Assembly (NCBI GenBank): GCA_003141245.1 | Contig: PLLE01000019.1 | Coordinates: 8,943 to 68,484, forward strand | DNA from: Chloroflexota bacterium | GTDB taxonomy: Bacteria; Chloroflexota; Limnocylindria; Limnocylindrales; CSP1-4 | Direction: 5' to 3' | DNA: 59,542 nucleotides | Part shown: piece by piece, positions 51,437-59,000 of the stretch | How positions within the stretch are numbered: the first letter of the stretch is position 1 | Layout: every line of letters begins with the position of its first letter | Notes under the pieces: generated by a model | Databases searched by the model: none | The model's input: only the letters and a program-made list of their open reading frames with translations | Told to the model about the DNA's origin: nothing | Position numbers and translations under genes: made by a program

Positions 51437-51658
51437 GTGAGCACGATCATTGAGTTCCGCGGTTCATTCCGTCTCGTCGAGGAGGACGGAGATCGACTTC
51501 GCCGCATTGGCAAGGGCAAGTGGCACTGCCGGTGCGGAGGCATGGCCGATGCCGTGCACGCGTCGCCGAAGTGCGAGATCTGCCGCAGTGGAGGCGACTG
51601 CGGTCTCGACTGCACGCTCTCGGGCCTCTACTGCCCCAAGTGCGGCGCCACACTCTAG
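51437..51658 (+). CDS. Cys-rich mini-protein (paralogue B)
   Basis: 73 residues from GTG 51437. A beta-like N-terminus (STIIEFRGSFRLVEEDGDRLRRIGKGK), then WHCRCGGMADAVHASPKCEICRSGGDCGLDCTLSGLYCPKCGATL. The Cys pattern matches 27418-27651 from the first CxC/CxxC to the final CPKCG, including the shared CTLS. The N-terminal half differs. Likely binds two metal ions. Function unknown. Confidence 0.72.
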   Translation: MSTIIEFRGSFRLVEEDGDRLRRIGKGKWHCRCGGMADAVHASPKCEICRSGGDCGLDCTLSGLYCPKCGATL

Positions 51659-51711
51659 GTACGTGGAGGTCGCCACTCGCTGATGGCACCGGGCGCGGCT
51701 GTCGGAAGATT

Positions 51712-51787
51712 TGGCGTCCCCGGTGCGGTTCGAACGCACGACCTACCGCTTAGAAGGCGGTCGCTCTATCCACTGAGCTACGGGGAC
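51712..51787 (-). tRNA. tRNA-Arg (anticodon TCT)
   Basis: On the minus strand, acceptor GTCCCCG pairs with CGGGGAC. The anticodon loop CTTCTAA reads TCT, the T-arm is GTGCG-TTCGAAC-CGCAC, the discriminator is G, and CCA is encoded. Confidence 0.97.
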
Positions 51788-51971
51788 GTTAGGTGACAGG
51801 CCATCATGGAAAGCTCGACTCGCACGCCCGACACGCTCCTCAGTTTACGCTCGTCTTTCGCCATCCACCTGACGGCAAGCTGCTCACGGGCGGAGGTGCA
51901 TGCTCGCACCTTTGCCAGCGCACGCCTCGACGGTCGACTCAGCGCTGAACCCCGTCGGGACGGAGTCTCCG

Positions 51972-52697
51972 ATGTCAGATGCGTCGGGCACGCCCGCTCC
52001 AACAGCTCCCACTGCGTTTCATACTGTCGCTGTGATTGACGACGACGCTCCCTCCGACTCCCGACTCTCGTCCAGGCCATCCAGGCGCTGGAAGCTCCCG
52101 CCCCACGACGATCCGCGGGCCGAGTCGGCGATTCGGACATTCGCCCGCGGTGGCGGACCCGAGATAGAAGCCCACGATGAGGAGAAACTCGTCGTTCCGA
52201 CGACCGGCTTTGCCACCCGCCGGGCTTGGAACGAGGCCTTCCGTCACGAGGAGCACCGCCCCGCCCAGCATGGCTGGCTGGTGACACTCGTGGTCGCGGA
52301 GATCGACGGGCTGGACTCGCTGGCCGCGAGGCTCGGCCAGGGCGCCGCGGACCTGCTCATCCAGCCAGTCGAGGCGGTGATGCGGCGGAACGCCCGCGCG
52401 GCAGATCTCCTCGCGCGGACCGGACACGCGCGCTTCGTCGCGTTGCTACCCGAGACGGACGAGATTGCCGCGATCAACTACATCGAACGGGTGCGATCCG
52501 AGTGCGACACGTGGCTGGAAGCCGGAGGGCTCGCCGTCCGTCTGGCTCTCGGCTGGGCGCAGCCACTCGCCGGGGGAAGCCTCGCCGATGCGCTGCGCCT
52601 GGCCGATGATCGAATGAACGCCGACCGTCGTCGCCCGGGCTACTGCACCACCGAGCTGCCGGGACACCGCGACCCGCCGCGATCGATCGAGTCGTAA
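51972..52697 (+). CDS. Degenerate GGDEF-domain protein
   Basis: 241 residues from ATG 51972 (GGAG upstream). VVPTTGFATRRAWNEAFRHEE and GWLVTLVVAEIDGLDSLAARLGQGAADLLIQPVEAVMRRNARAADLLARTGHARFVALLPETDE follow the diguanylate-cyclase fold. The GGDEF motif itself is GHARF (151-155), so substrate and metal binding are lost. Only the first metal Asp (Asp112) remains. Likely a receptor or structural domain rather than an active cyclase. N-terminal 70 residues are polar and unrelated. Confidence 0.75.
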   Translation: MSDASGTPAPTAPTAFHTVAVIDDDAPSDSRLSSRPSRRWKLPPHDDPRAESAIRTFARGGGPEIEAHDEEKLVVPTTGFATRRAWNEAFRHEEHRPAQHGWLVTLVVAEIDGLDSLAARLGQGAADLLIQPVEAVMRRNARAADLLARTGHARFVALLPETDEIAAINYIERVRSECDTWLEAGGLAVRLALGWAQPLAGGSLADALRLADDRMNADRRRPGYCTTELPGHRDPPRSIES

Positions 52698-53011
52698 CGC
52701 GGCGGGCCCATACGGGAGTTCGGCGGAGCCTCGGCGCTGGCGGATGCCAGTCGGCGAGGGCGGGGCCGGCGGGATGAGCCCGTCGGTTCCGTGACTACTC
52801 CGAACGCCGAGCTCAGGTTACCTCTCCCGGGCCGGGCCGGCCAGCCCAGGACGGAACACTCGGTGGCGCCAGACGATCGAGCGGCGCATCTGTTCCAATC
52901 TCAGCGCGGCTATCGTGCTTTTGTCCCATCATTCGCCGGGCTGGCCGGTGCTAGACTCCGTTTCCTTCGCATTCACCACGTACGCGGCTGAAGTGCCCGG
53001 AGGTCGTGTCG
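52698..53011. other. Intergenic region
   Basis: No gene or RNA recognised between the GGDEF-like gene and the DNA methyltransferase. It should contain the latter's promoter. Confidence 0.4.
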
Positions 53012-54535
53012 GTGTCGTCGCTTCCGCTCAAGTCCGAACTGACGGTCATGCCGCCAGCACCCGGCAAGCGGTTGGACGTCCGGATCGAAGCTCGGCCCGT
53101 CCTGTCGGTTCCAGCCAGGACGACCCTGGTCACCTCGACCGGCCAGCCAGTCTCGAACGGTCAGCTCGCCCTTCAGCTGCCGAACGAACTGCCCCGGCTG
53201 GCAATAGCGCCCGAGTGGAAGGACCAGCAGCGGCTGTGGGGCCACAGCTTCCACCCGATGTGCTCGTATCTGGCGAGCTTTCCGGCCGGGCTCGTGCATG
53301 CCTTCATCGCCCGCTACACGCGCCCCGGCGACGTGGTCCTGGACCCGTTCAGCGGCCGCGGCACGACGCCGCTCCAGGCCTGCGCCGAAGGTCGAATCGG
53401 CGCCGGCAACGACCTCAACCCATTCGCCCACATCCTGACCGCGGCGAAAGTCGATCCGCCCACCAAGGCCGACGTCAAGACGCGTCTGGCCGCGCTTCGG
53501 GTGGCGTGGGCCAGATCCGCCGGCGAGTGGACCCAGATCGCGGATAGAGTGGCCGCCGAACCCGGCTCGACCGAGATCGTGGTGCCGGGCCCGGGCAGCC
53601 GGCCGATCGGCGGCTCCATGCCGAGTCGTCCGGACGCCGCCGTCCCGGCCGAGGTCGCCCTCGCGTTCCACCCTCGAACGCTGGCGCAACTCCTGTACCT
53701 GCGCGCCGGCCTCGACCCCGACGATCGGACCGATCGATTCATCCTGGCGTCGCTGACCGGCATCCTGCACGGCAAGAGCGCGAGCTACCTCTCGGCCGTG
53801 ATGCCGAACACCTTCAGCATGGCCCCGCGCTACGTGCGCGACTTCGTCGCCCGAACGAGATTCCAGTCCCCCGACCGCGACACCTTCACCCTGCTCGAGG
53901 ATAAGGTCCGTCGGCTGTACCGCCAGCCCGTGCCCGCCAGTCGAGGGATCGCCCTGCTCGGCGACGCGCGCGACTCCGGCGTGCGTTTCCGAGAGGCGCT
54001 TCGGGCTCGTGGCCTGCCGGAACAGGCGCGCCTCGTGGTCACTTCGCCGCCCTATCTGCGCGTGGTGAAGTACGGCTACTACAACTGGCTGCGGCTCTGG
54101 CTCCTGGGCTACGACGCCGCCGCGATCGACGACCTGCTCGACGACGCCCACCACCGCGACGCTTACCTGGTCTTCATGCGCGAAGTCCTGCGCGGGCTGC
54201 GCTCCGCCCTGGCGGACGATGCCGTCGTGGCCCTGGTCATCGGCGACGTGGAGATGGATCGCGGCCGCCCGGCGAACGGCGGCATAGGCCTCGCAGAGGC
54301 GGTCTGGGAGCTCGCCGCCGCACCTGAGGGGTACAGGCTGGCCGGGGTCGCCCTGGACGACGTGGCCGCGGGCCGCAAGATGACCAAGATCTGGGGCGAC
54401 GAGGCGGGCCAGGCCACCAAGCTCGACCGAATCCTCGTCCTGTCCACGACCGAGGCGGGCCGGCGCCGCGCCCTCAACAGCGCCTCCCTCCCGATCGACT
54501 GGGCCTGGCCGCCGCGCTCCCCGCGCGCGCTCTAG
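53012..54535 (+). CDS. DNA methyltransferase-like protein (N4/N6 amino type)
   Basis: About 507 residues. GTG 53012 is preferred, as GGAGG is eight bases away; GTG 53006 is only two bases from it (residue numbers below are for 53006). SAM-binding VVLDPFSGRGTTPLQACAEGRIGAGNDLNP (113-139), and catalytic LVVTSPPYLRVVKYG with SPPY at 347-350. They are separated by about 200 residues that could recognise the target. This order (motif I, target domain, motif IV) is alpha-like. No restriction partner is near, so this may be an orphan DNA methylase; an RNA target is possible. Confidence 0.85.
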   Translation: MSSLPLKSELTVMPPAPGKRLDVRIEARPVLSVPARTTLVTSTGQPVSNGQLALQLPNELPRLAIAPEWKDQQRLWGHSFHPMCSYLASFPAGLVHAFIARYTRPGDVVLDPFSGRGTTPLQACAEGRIGAGNDLNPFAHILTAAKVDPPTKADVKTRLAALRVAWARSAGEWTQIADRVAAEPGSTEIVVPGPGSRPIGGSMPSRPDAAVPAEVALAFHPRTLAQLLYLRAGLDPDDRTDRFILASLTGILHGKSASYLSAVMPNTFSMAPRYVRDFVARTRFQSPDRDTFTLLEDKVRRLYRQPVPASRGIALLGDARDSGVRFREALRARGLPEQARLVVTSPPYLRVVKYGYYNWLRLWLLGYDAAAIDDLLDDAHHRDAYLVFMREVLRGLRSALADDAVVALVIGDVEMDRGRPANGGIGLAEAVWELAAAPEGYRLAGVALDDVAAGRKMTKIWGDEAGQATKLDRILVLSTTEAGRRRALNSASLPIDWAWPPRSPRAL

Positions 54536-54994
54536 TCGGCTGCGCCGCCGACCGCCCGGCGCCGCCCACCGCCGCCCGGTGGGCCGACCACCGCCGCCGC
54601 GGACTCCGGTCCACTGCGCCGCCCACCGGCCGGCCCCACCGGCCGGCCCCACCCAATGGGCCGCTCCAGACCCCTGCGCATTACGGTCTCTTGCAGATAC
54701 GCACACCAGGCGTGTCGGACGCAACCCTCGCGGTGCCCGGGGGTGCATGGCGGCGCAGGTGATTGGATCCACGCTCGCCAGAAGGCGCCGCAGTCACCAG
54801 AGACGGCCTCCGGCGGGCCGCCAAGGGCCCAATCCGCGTCCAGCACGTCCACCAGGCGTAGATGACGCAAAGCGGGGCCGGATTCCACCCCGTACGCACA
54901 CCGGGCGTTGGGTGACAAGAAGCTGAGCCCGCCGATAACGTCCACGCCGACCTCCTCGCCGACGTCCTCGTCGGTCGCCCAATACAATCACGCC
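54536..54994. other. Intergenic region, very GC-rich
   Basis: Frames here do not resemble proteins. CACC(A/G)GGCGT recurs near 54704, 54848 and 54899, but spacing is irregular. Promoter of the following small gene probably lies at its end. Confidence 0.4.
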
Positions 54995-55222
54995 ATGAAG
55001 CCGATGTACGACGCGAGCGACCTGGCAGCGATGGACCCGCTGGTTCTGATGAAGAACCTCGACCACGTGCGGATGACGAGCCGGCGCCTCAGCTATATCC
55101 TCCAGCAGCAGGTCCACCTGTACACGCCGCAGGCCAACGAACTGCGCCAGCGGATCGACACGTACACCGAGGCCGAGCGCCAGATCGAGGCCGAGATGGC
55201 CCGGCGGCAGCTGCGCGCCTGA
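54995..55222 (+). CDS. Small coiled-coil protein
   Basis: 75 residues. Mostly helical: DASDLAAMDPLVLMKNLDHVRMTSRRLSYILQQQVHLYTPQANELRQRIDTYTEAERQIEAEMARRQ, with heptad spacing of hydrophobic residues. No cysteine, no signal. Its 3' end is the seed of a 16-bp tandem repeat and a strong terminator follows. Family not recognised. Confidence 0.7.
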   Translation: MKPMYDASDLAAMDPLVLMKNLDHVRMTSRRLSYILQQQVHLYTPQANELRQRIDTYTEAERQIEAEMARRQLRA

Positions 55223-55280
55223 TCGCCTGCGCGCCTGATCGCCTGCGCGCCTGATCGGCGGCAGCTCCGCGCCTGATCGG
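55211..55280 (+). repeat. 16-bp tandem repeat duplicating a gene end
   Basis: CTGCGCGCCTGATCGC repeats at 55211, 55227 and 55243, and degenerately at 55265. Unit one includes the last codons and TGA of the coiled-coil gene. Confidence 0.88.
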
Positions 55281-55298
55281 CGCCGCACTCACGCAAGA

Positions 55299-55327
55299 AA
55301 AGGCCCTCCGGGCTGGGAGGGCCTTTC
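55299..55327 (+). terminator. Rho-independent terminator
   Basis: AAAGGCCCTCC pairs with GGAGGGCCTTT with a 6-base loop; A-rich before, T-rich after, so it may serve both strands. Confidence 0.88.
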
Positions 55328-55391
55328 TCGATCGATGGCAGCGCCGGTCCGGTTCCGTCGGCGGCGAACCTGCGACGCGGCGTGCCCCGGC

Positions 55392-55757
55392 TCAGCCGGC
55401 CGTGCCCGTGAGCACGCGAGCGTGCCTGGTCGCTTCGGACGCCTCCTCCAGTGCGTCCGAGCGGACGGGCAGCGGGGCCATCGCGCCAACGAGCAGCCGA
55501 CCGCGCCGCTCGATCTCCTCTTGCGCGACCTGAGCTACGAAACCGGCGAGGCGCGGCATCTCCGCGAGTCCAAACGCAATGCCGTGCTCGGCGAGCTCAC
55601 CGAAGCCCCAGCCGTGGTACATCCCACGGCAGGCCACGGCGCACATCTCGTCATAGAGCTCGGGCCAACCAACGCGCCGACGCCGATGACAGAATCTGAC
55701 GAAATCGAGGGCGGCATCAGTGGCTGCGCTATCCTCGGGGCGCCTGCGCGAATCCAT
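55392..55757 (-). CDS. Hypothetical protein
   Basis: 121 residues. DAALDFVRFCHRRRRVGWPELYDEMCAVACRGMYHGWGFGELAEHGIAFGLAEMPRLAGFVAQVAQEEIERR is a plausible folded helical protein with three cysteines. Ribosome site GAGGAG lies a little far (11 bases) from the ATG. Not recognised; ends opposite the preceding terminator. Confidence 0.65.
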   Translation of the reverse strand: MDSRRRPEDSAATDAALDFVRFCHRRRRVGWPELYDEMCAVACRGMYHGWGFGELAEHGIAFGLAEMPRLAGFVAQVAQEEIERRGRLLVGAMAPLPVRSDALEEASEATRHARVLTGTAG

Positions 55758-56057
55758 TCTTGCACTCGCTCCTCTTCACTCTGCCGACCGAATCCCAAGC
55801 CCTCCAGACGACCGCAGGCAACGGTCAAGGTCGGGTTTCGGTCCCCGCGCGTCTCTCCTCCGCGGCAGGCTGCGGTGCATCCTAGGCGGGCACCGGACCG
55901 CCGGGAAGGGGTTTCTCCACTAAGTCGTCCACCAACTTCTCCACAGAACGCCCGTTCAAAGACCGTTTGTTCGACCGGCCCGAATGGATGCCGCCCAGGA
56001 CCGAACCCGACCTCGAATCGAGCCTCCGCGCGGCATCTCACATCGCCCGCAAGAAAG
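55758..56057. other. Intergenic region
   Basis: Between the tRNA-Glu terminator and the hypothetical gene's start. I see no gene. TTCTCCACA resembles a DnaA box, but only once. Confidence 0.4.
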
Positions 56058-56090
56058 GGAACGCCCCCGGGGCGCGGTCCGGGGGCGTTG
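56058..56090 (-). terminator. Terminator of tRNA-Glu
   Basis: AACGCCCCCGG and CCGGGGGCGTT pair; on the minus strand CCCTTTCTT follows. Confidence 0.8.
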
Positions 56091-56104
56091 AGGTGCTGGC
56101 GAAT

Positions 56105-56181
56105 TGGTACCGCATATCGGATTCGAACCGATGGTCTCCGCCTTGAGAGGGCGGTGTCCTGGGCCTCTAGACGAATGCGGC
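56105..56181 (-). tRNA. tRNA-Glu (anticodon CTC)
   Basis: The minus strand folds with acceptor GCCGCAT and ATGCGGT (G-U at the first pair), anticodon loop CTCTCAA (CTC) and T-arm ATCGG-TTCGAAT-CCGAT. The discriminator is A and CCA is encoded. Confidence 0.95.
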
Positions 56182-56494
56182 ATTGCGTCGGCCGCCGTGA
56201 CGGCGGACCGGCCGGGATGATATCAGGCGCCGCGAGTGCGCGCCATCGGGGATCTCGTGCTAGCGCCGGAAGTGCGCCGCCCGCACCGGTCTCTGTAACC
56301 CCGGATTCACCGATCAAGCGCCGCAGACCGCCGGTCCGACGAGCGCAGGCCAAGGCGGGGACGAGCACCGCAGCGAGCGCACTCGGAGGGCGCGTGAGCG
56401 AGGCGCACAGGAGCCAGCGCAGGAATGCGCCGGCTGACCGAGCGAGATGCAAGCGGCGATCGGTAGATCCGGGGTGAGCCTCGCCGAGTCGCGC

Positions 56495-57376
56495 CTACAG
56501 GCGGTGCGTCTCCAGAAAGGCGCGGACGCCGTCCGCGACCTGCTGGAAGCTCTGCTCGCCGATGATCAGTCCGTAGTGCGAGTGAGCCCCGAATGGCTCA
56601 TACGTGCCGCCCAGCCAATCGGCCAGCCGCTCCGCCCCGGTGGCCGACGAGGTCCCGTCCAGGCCCGCCCCGACGACCAGGATCGGCACACCGGCCAGGC
56701 GAGCCCGATCGATTGCGATCCCTTCGAGGATCTCCCGCTTAGCCATGCCCGACTCGTGGGGCTTCTGGCCGAGAAGGTGCTGCAGCCGGATCACGTCGTC
56801 GATGGTCAGGTCGCGGTTCTCGCGCTGGAGCTTCTCCGGCAACGTCTCCCAGCCGATGTGGTCCCGGCCGTAGATGTCCGGGATCTCGCGCAGCTCGTGC
56901 GGTCGAACCGGCGGCCGGAGGTCGCGCGGGAGCTCGCTGTCGAGCAGGACGATGGCCCCCACCGGATAGCGTTCGGCCGCCTTGAGGATGAGGAGGCCGC
57001 CCATGCCATGCCCGACGCAGACGGTGTTGGGCCCGAGCTTCTCCATCACCGAGACCACGTCCTCGACATACGACTCGAAGTCGGCGGTGGCCATGTCGGT
57101 GGTTTCAGACCAGTAGTGGTTCCGCAGGTTGAGGGCGTGGCCCTCCCACCCGCGGCTGGCGAAATAGGAGAGATACCGCTCCCAGACCCAGGAGCCCGTC
57201 AGCTCGCCATGGACGAACAGCAGGGGTCGCCGGCGCGATCGCCGCTCGGGCATCCACGATTCGACGTACAGCCCGAGTTCGGGAATCTCAATCTCGTCCT
57301 TGCGGATCGGCCGGCCGTTGGAGCCGACCGGATGCGACCGTGCAACATGCAGGCCGTCGGGAATGCTGTCGCTCAT
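56495..57376 (-). CDS. Alpha/beta hydrolase-fold protein lacking the serine nucleophile
   Basis: 293 residues. PLLFVHGELTGSWVWERY (oxyanion loop), GHALNLRNHYWS, then CVGHGMGGLLI, where the GxSxG nucleophile elbow has Gly124 in place of Ser. Asp/His candidates remain (VVGAGLDGTS, AHSHYGLI). Either a hydrolase that has lost activity or a fold used for another reaction, as in cofactor-free dioxygenases or ligand receptors. Co-oriented with the DUF1015 gene 50 bp upstream, so the pair may form an operon. Confidence 0.85.
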   Translation of the reverse strand: MSDSIPDGLHVARSHPVGSNGRPIRKDEIEIPELGLYVESWMPERRSRRRPLLFVHGELTGSWVWERYLSYFASRGWEGHALNLRNHYWSETTDMATADFESYVEDVVSVMEKLGPNTVCVGHGMGGLLILKAAERYPVGAIVLLDSELPRDLRPPVRPHELREIPDIYGRDHIGWETLPEKLQRENRDLTIDDVIRLQHLLGQKPHESGMAKREILEGIAIDRARLAGVPILVVGAGLDGTSSATGAERLADWLGGTYEPFGAHSHYGLIIGEQSFQQVADGVRAFLETHRL

Positions 57377-57425
57377 GTGCCTCGCGTTCCTCGTGCCAGG
57401 TCGAAGCTGCCGACCCGCCGGTTTC

Positions 57426-58748
57426 TCACCACTCGTGGGGATTGATGATGAGCCCGGTCAGGGCCTTTGGGTAGAAGTAGGTCGACTTCTGGGGCATCAC
57501 GTCGCCGTCTGTCGCGACCGCCGAGATCTCGGCCACCGGCGTCGGGTCGAGCAGGAAGGCCATGTCGGCGCCGTCGTGGACCTCATCGACCCAATCGAGC
57601 GCCTCGCGGACGGACTTGCTGTAGGCCAGTCGCCCCGCGGCGATCGCCTCGCGGTCGATCTTGCACAGCCGGTCCAGGGCCGTCTGCAGCAGAGTCACGT
57701 CCAGGCGCCGCAAGGCCGCTCCCCCCTGGGGCAGGAAACGGGCGAAGGAGTCGCGCTGGGCTCGCAGGATCGCCCCGCCCTGGCGGGTCCAAAGGCCGAA
57801 TCGGCCCTCACCCCCGGGCGCCACGTCGACCGACGCGAAGGCCGCTTCCAGTTCGGCGCGTCCGGCGACCGGCTGCACTTCGAAGAGCTCGGGGGCCCGC
57901 GAGAGGAAGGTCGCGACGCCGCCGTCGCCCAGTCCGCGGACGATGCGGTGCGTCGGCAGGACCGTGAGCTTCTGGCGCGTGGTCTCCAGGAAGAGCATAA
58001 GGACGTAGTCGAAGGCGGGATCGGCCTCGCCGGTCCTGTTGGCGCGTAGCTCGTCGCGATAGCGGATCGCCGTCTCGTAGCGATGGTGGCCGTCCGCGAT
58101 CGTGATCGGCACCCGGCCGGTGAACTCGATCAGGGCCCGAACCAGACCGGCGCAAGGCCCCTTCTCGGTGACGGCCCAAAGGCGGTGGCGAACGCCGTCG
58201 TCGTCGGTGACGTCGGAGTCCGCGGGCGTTGCCGCAATTGCCTTCAAGGTCTTGACCGATTTCCCGCTCGGATCCGCGTACAGCCCGATCACCGGGCTCG
58301 TGTTCACGCTGGTCGCCTTCATCAGCCGGTAGCGGTCGTCCTTGGGGGCCGAGAGGGTCCGCTCGTGCGGGAGCACGCTCGAGCCGGGTCCGAACGTTTC
58401 CAGCTTCAGGCGACCGAAGAAGCCGAGCTGGGTCCTCGTCTTTTTGCTGCCGGGCGCCCTGTACGTCTGCTCGTAGACGTAGATGCCCGCGTACAGGTCC
58501 TTGTGCAGCGTTCCGTTCGTCCGCCACTCGGTCAGGGTCTTACCCGCGCGCCGATAGCGGTCGTCCGGCTCGTCGCCGGGCCGGATCTCGGGCAGATCGA
58601 GACGGACGGCGTTGTGCGCACTGCGACCCAGGAGCTTCTCATGCAGCTCCGGCCCGATCACGTCGTACGGCGGGCAGACGATGCAGTTGAGGTCGCCGGT
58701 GACCTTGGGGTCGAACCGAAGCGCACGAAATGGGCGAATCTGTGGCAC
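57426..58748 (-). CDS. DUF1015 family protein
   Basis: 440 residues from GTG 58748, which has GAGGAG six bases upstream; the longer frame has no support. PQIRPFRALRFDPKVTGDLNCIVCPPYDVI, VLPHERTLSAPKDDRYRLMKATSVNTSPVIGLY and ITIADGHHRYETAIRYRDEL with VMLFLE are the landmark stretches of DUF1015 (about 410-440 residues). Some relatives phosphorylate serine; the role here is unknown. It is divergent from the SufR-like regulator at 59001. Confidence 0.93.
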   Translation of the reverse strand: MPQIRPFRALRFDPKVTGDLNCIVCPPYDVIGPELHEKLLGRSAHNAVRLDLPEIRPGDEPDDRYRRAGKTLTEWRTNGTLHKDLYAGIYVYEQTYRAPGSKKTRTQLGFFGRLKLETFGPGSSVLPHERTLSAPKDDRYRLMKATSVNTSPVIGLYADPSGKSVKTLKAIAATPADSDVTDDDGVRHRLWAVTEKGPCAGLVRALIEFTGRVPITIADGHHRYETAIRYRDELRANRTGEADPAFDYVLMLFLETTRQKLTVLPTHRIVRGLGDGGVATFLSRAPELFEVQPVAGRAELEAAFASVDVAPGGEGRFGLWTRQGGAILRAQRDSFARFLPQGGAALRRLDVTLLQTALDRLCKIDREAIAAGRLAYSKSVREALDWVDEVHDGADMAFLLDPTPVAEISAVATDGDVMPQKSTYFYPKALTGLIINPHEW

Positions 58749-59000
58749 CCGTTGCTCCTCAGAAGGCCGATCTGGCTGACGCGGCGGCGATTGCCGACGG
58801 CCGCGCAGCCTGACTAACCGGCGATAACCGACGGGAACAAGCGGATCGTAAGGTACTGGAGCGGTTTGAGCCAATCCGGCGCACCGATTTCACCGTCCGT
58901 GCGTCGACTTTTCCAGGACCGTCGCGGCAGCGGCGCAGGGTCGCCCGGGCGGCGGCCGGACTCCGATGCAAGTTATGGCGCTCGCTGTTACTTTTCCGCA

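Noticed and set aside
52973-54772. 599-codon minus-strand frame over the DNA methyltransferase
   Set aside because: The plus-strand product has clear methyltransferase motifs; the antisense product has none.
54532-54987. 151-codon minus-strand frame in the gap after the DNA methyltransferase
   Set aside because: No ribosome site, unnatural Gly/Arg-rich end, no resemblance to known proteins.
55905-55945. DnaA boxes or replication origin
   Set aside because: Only one or two imperfect TTCTCCACA-like sites, no dnaA or dnaN nearby and no AT-rich region.
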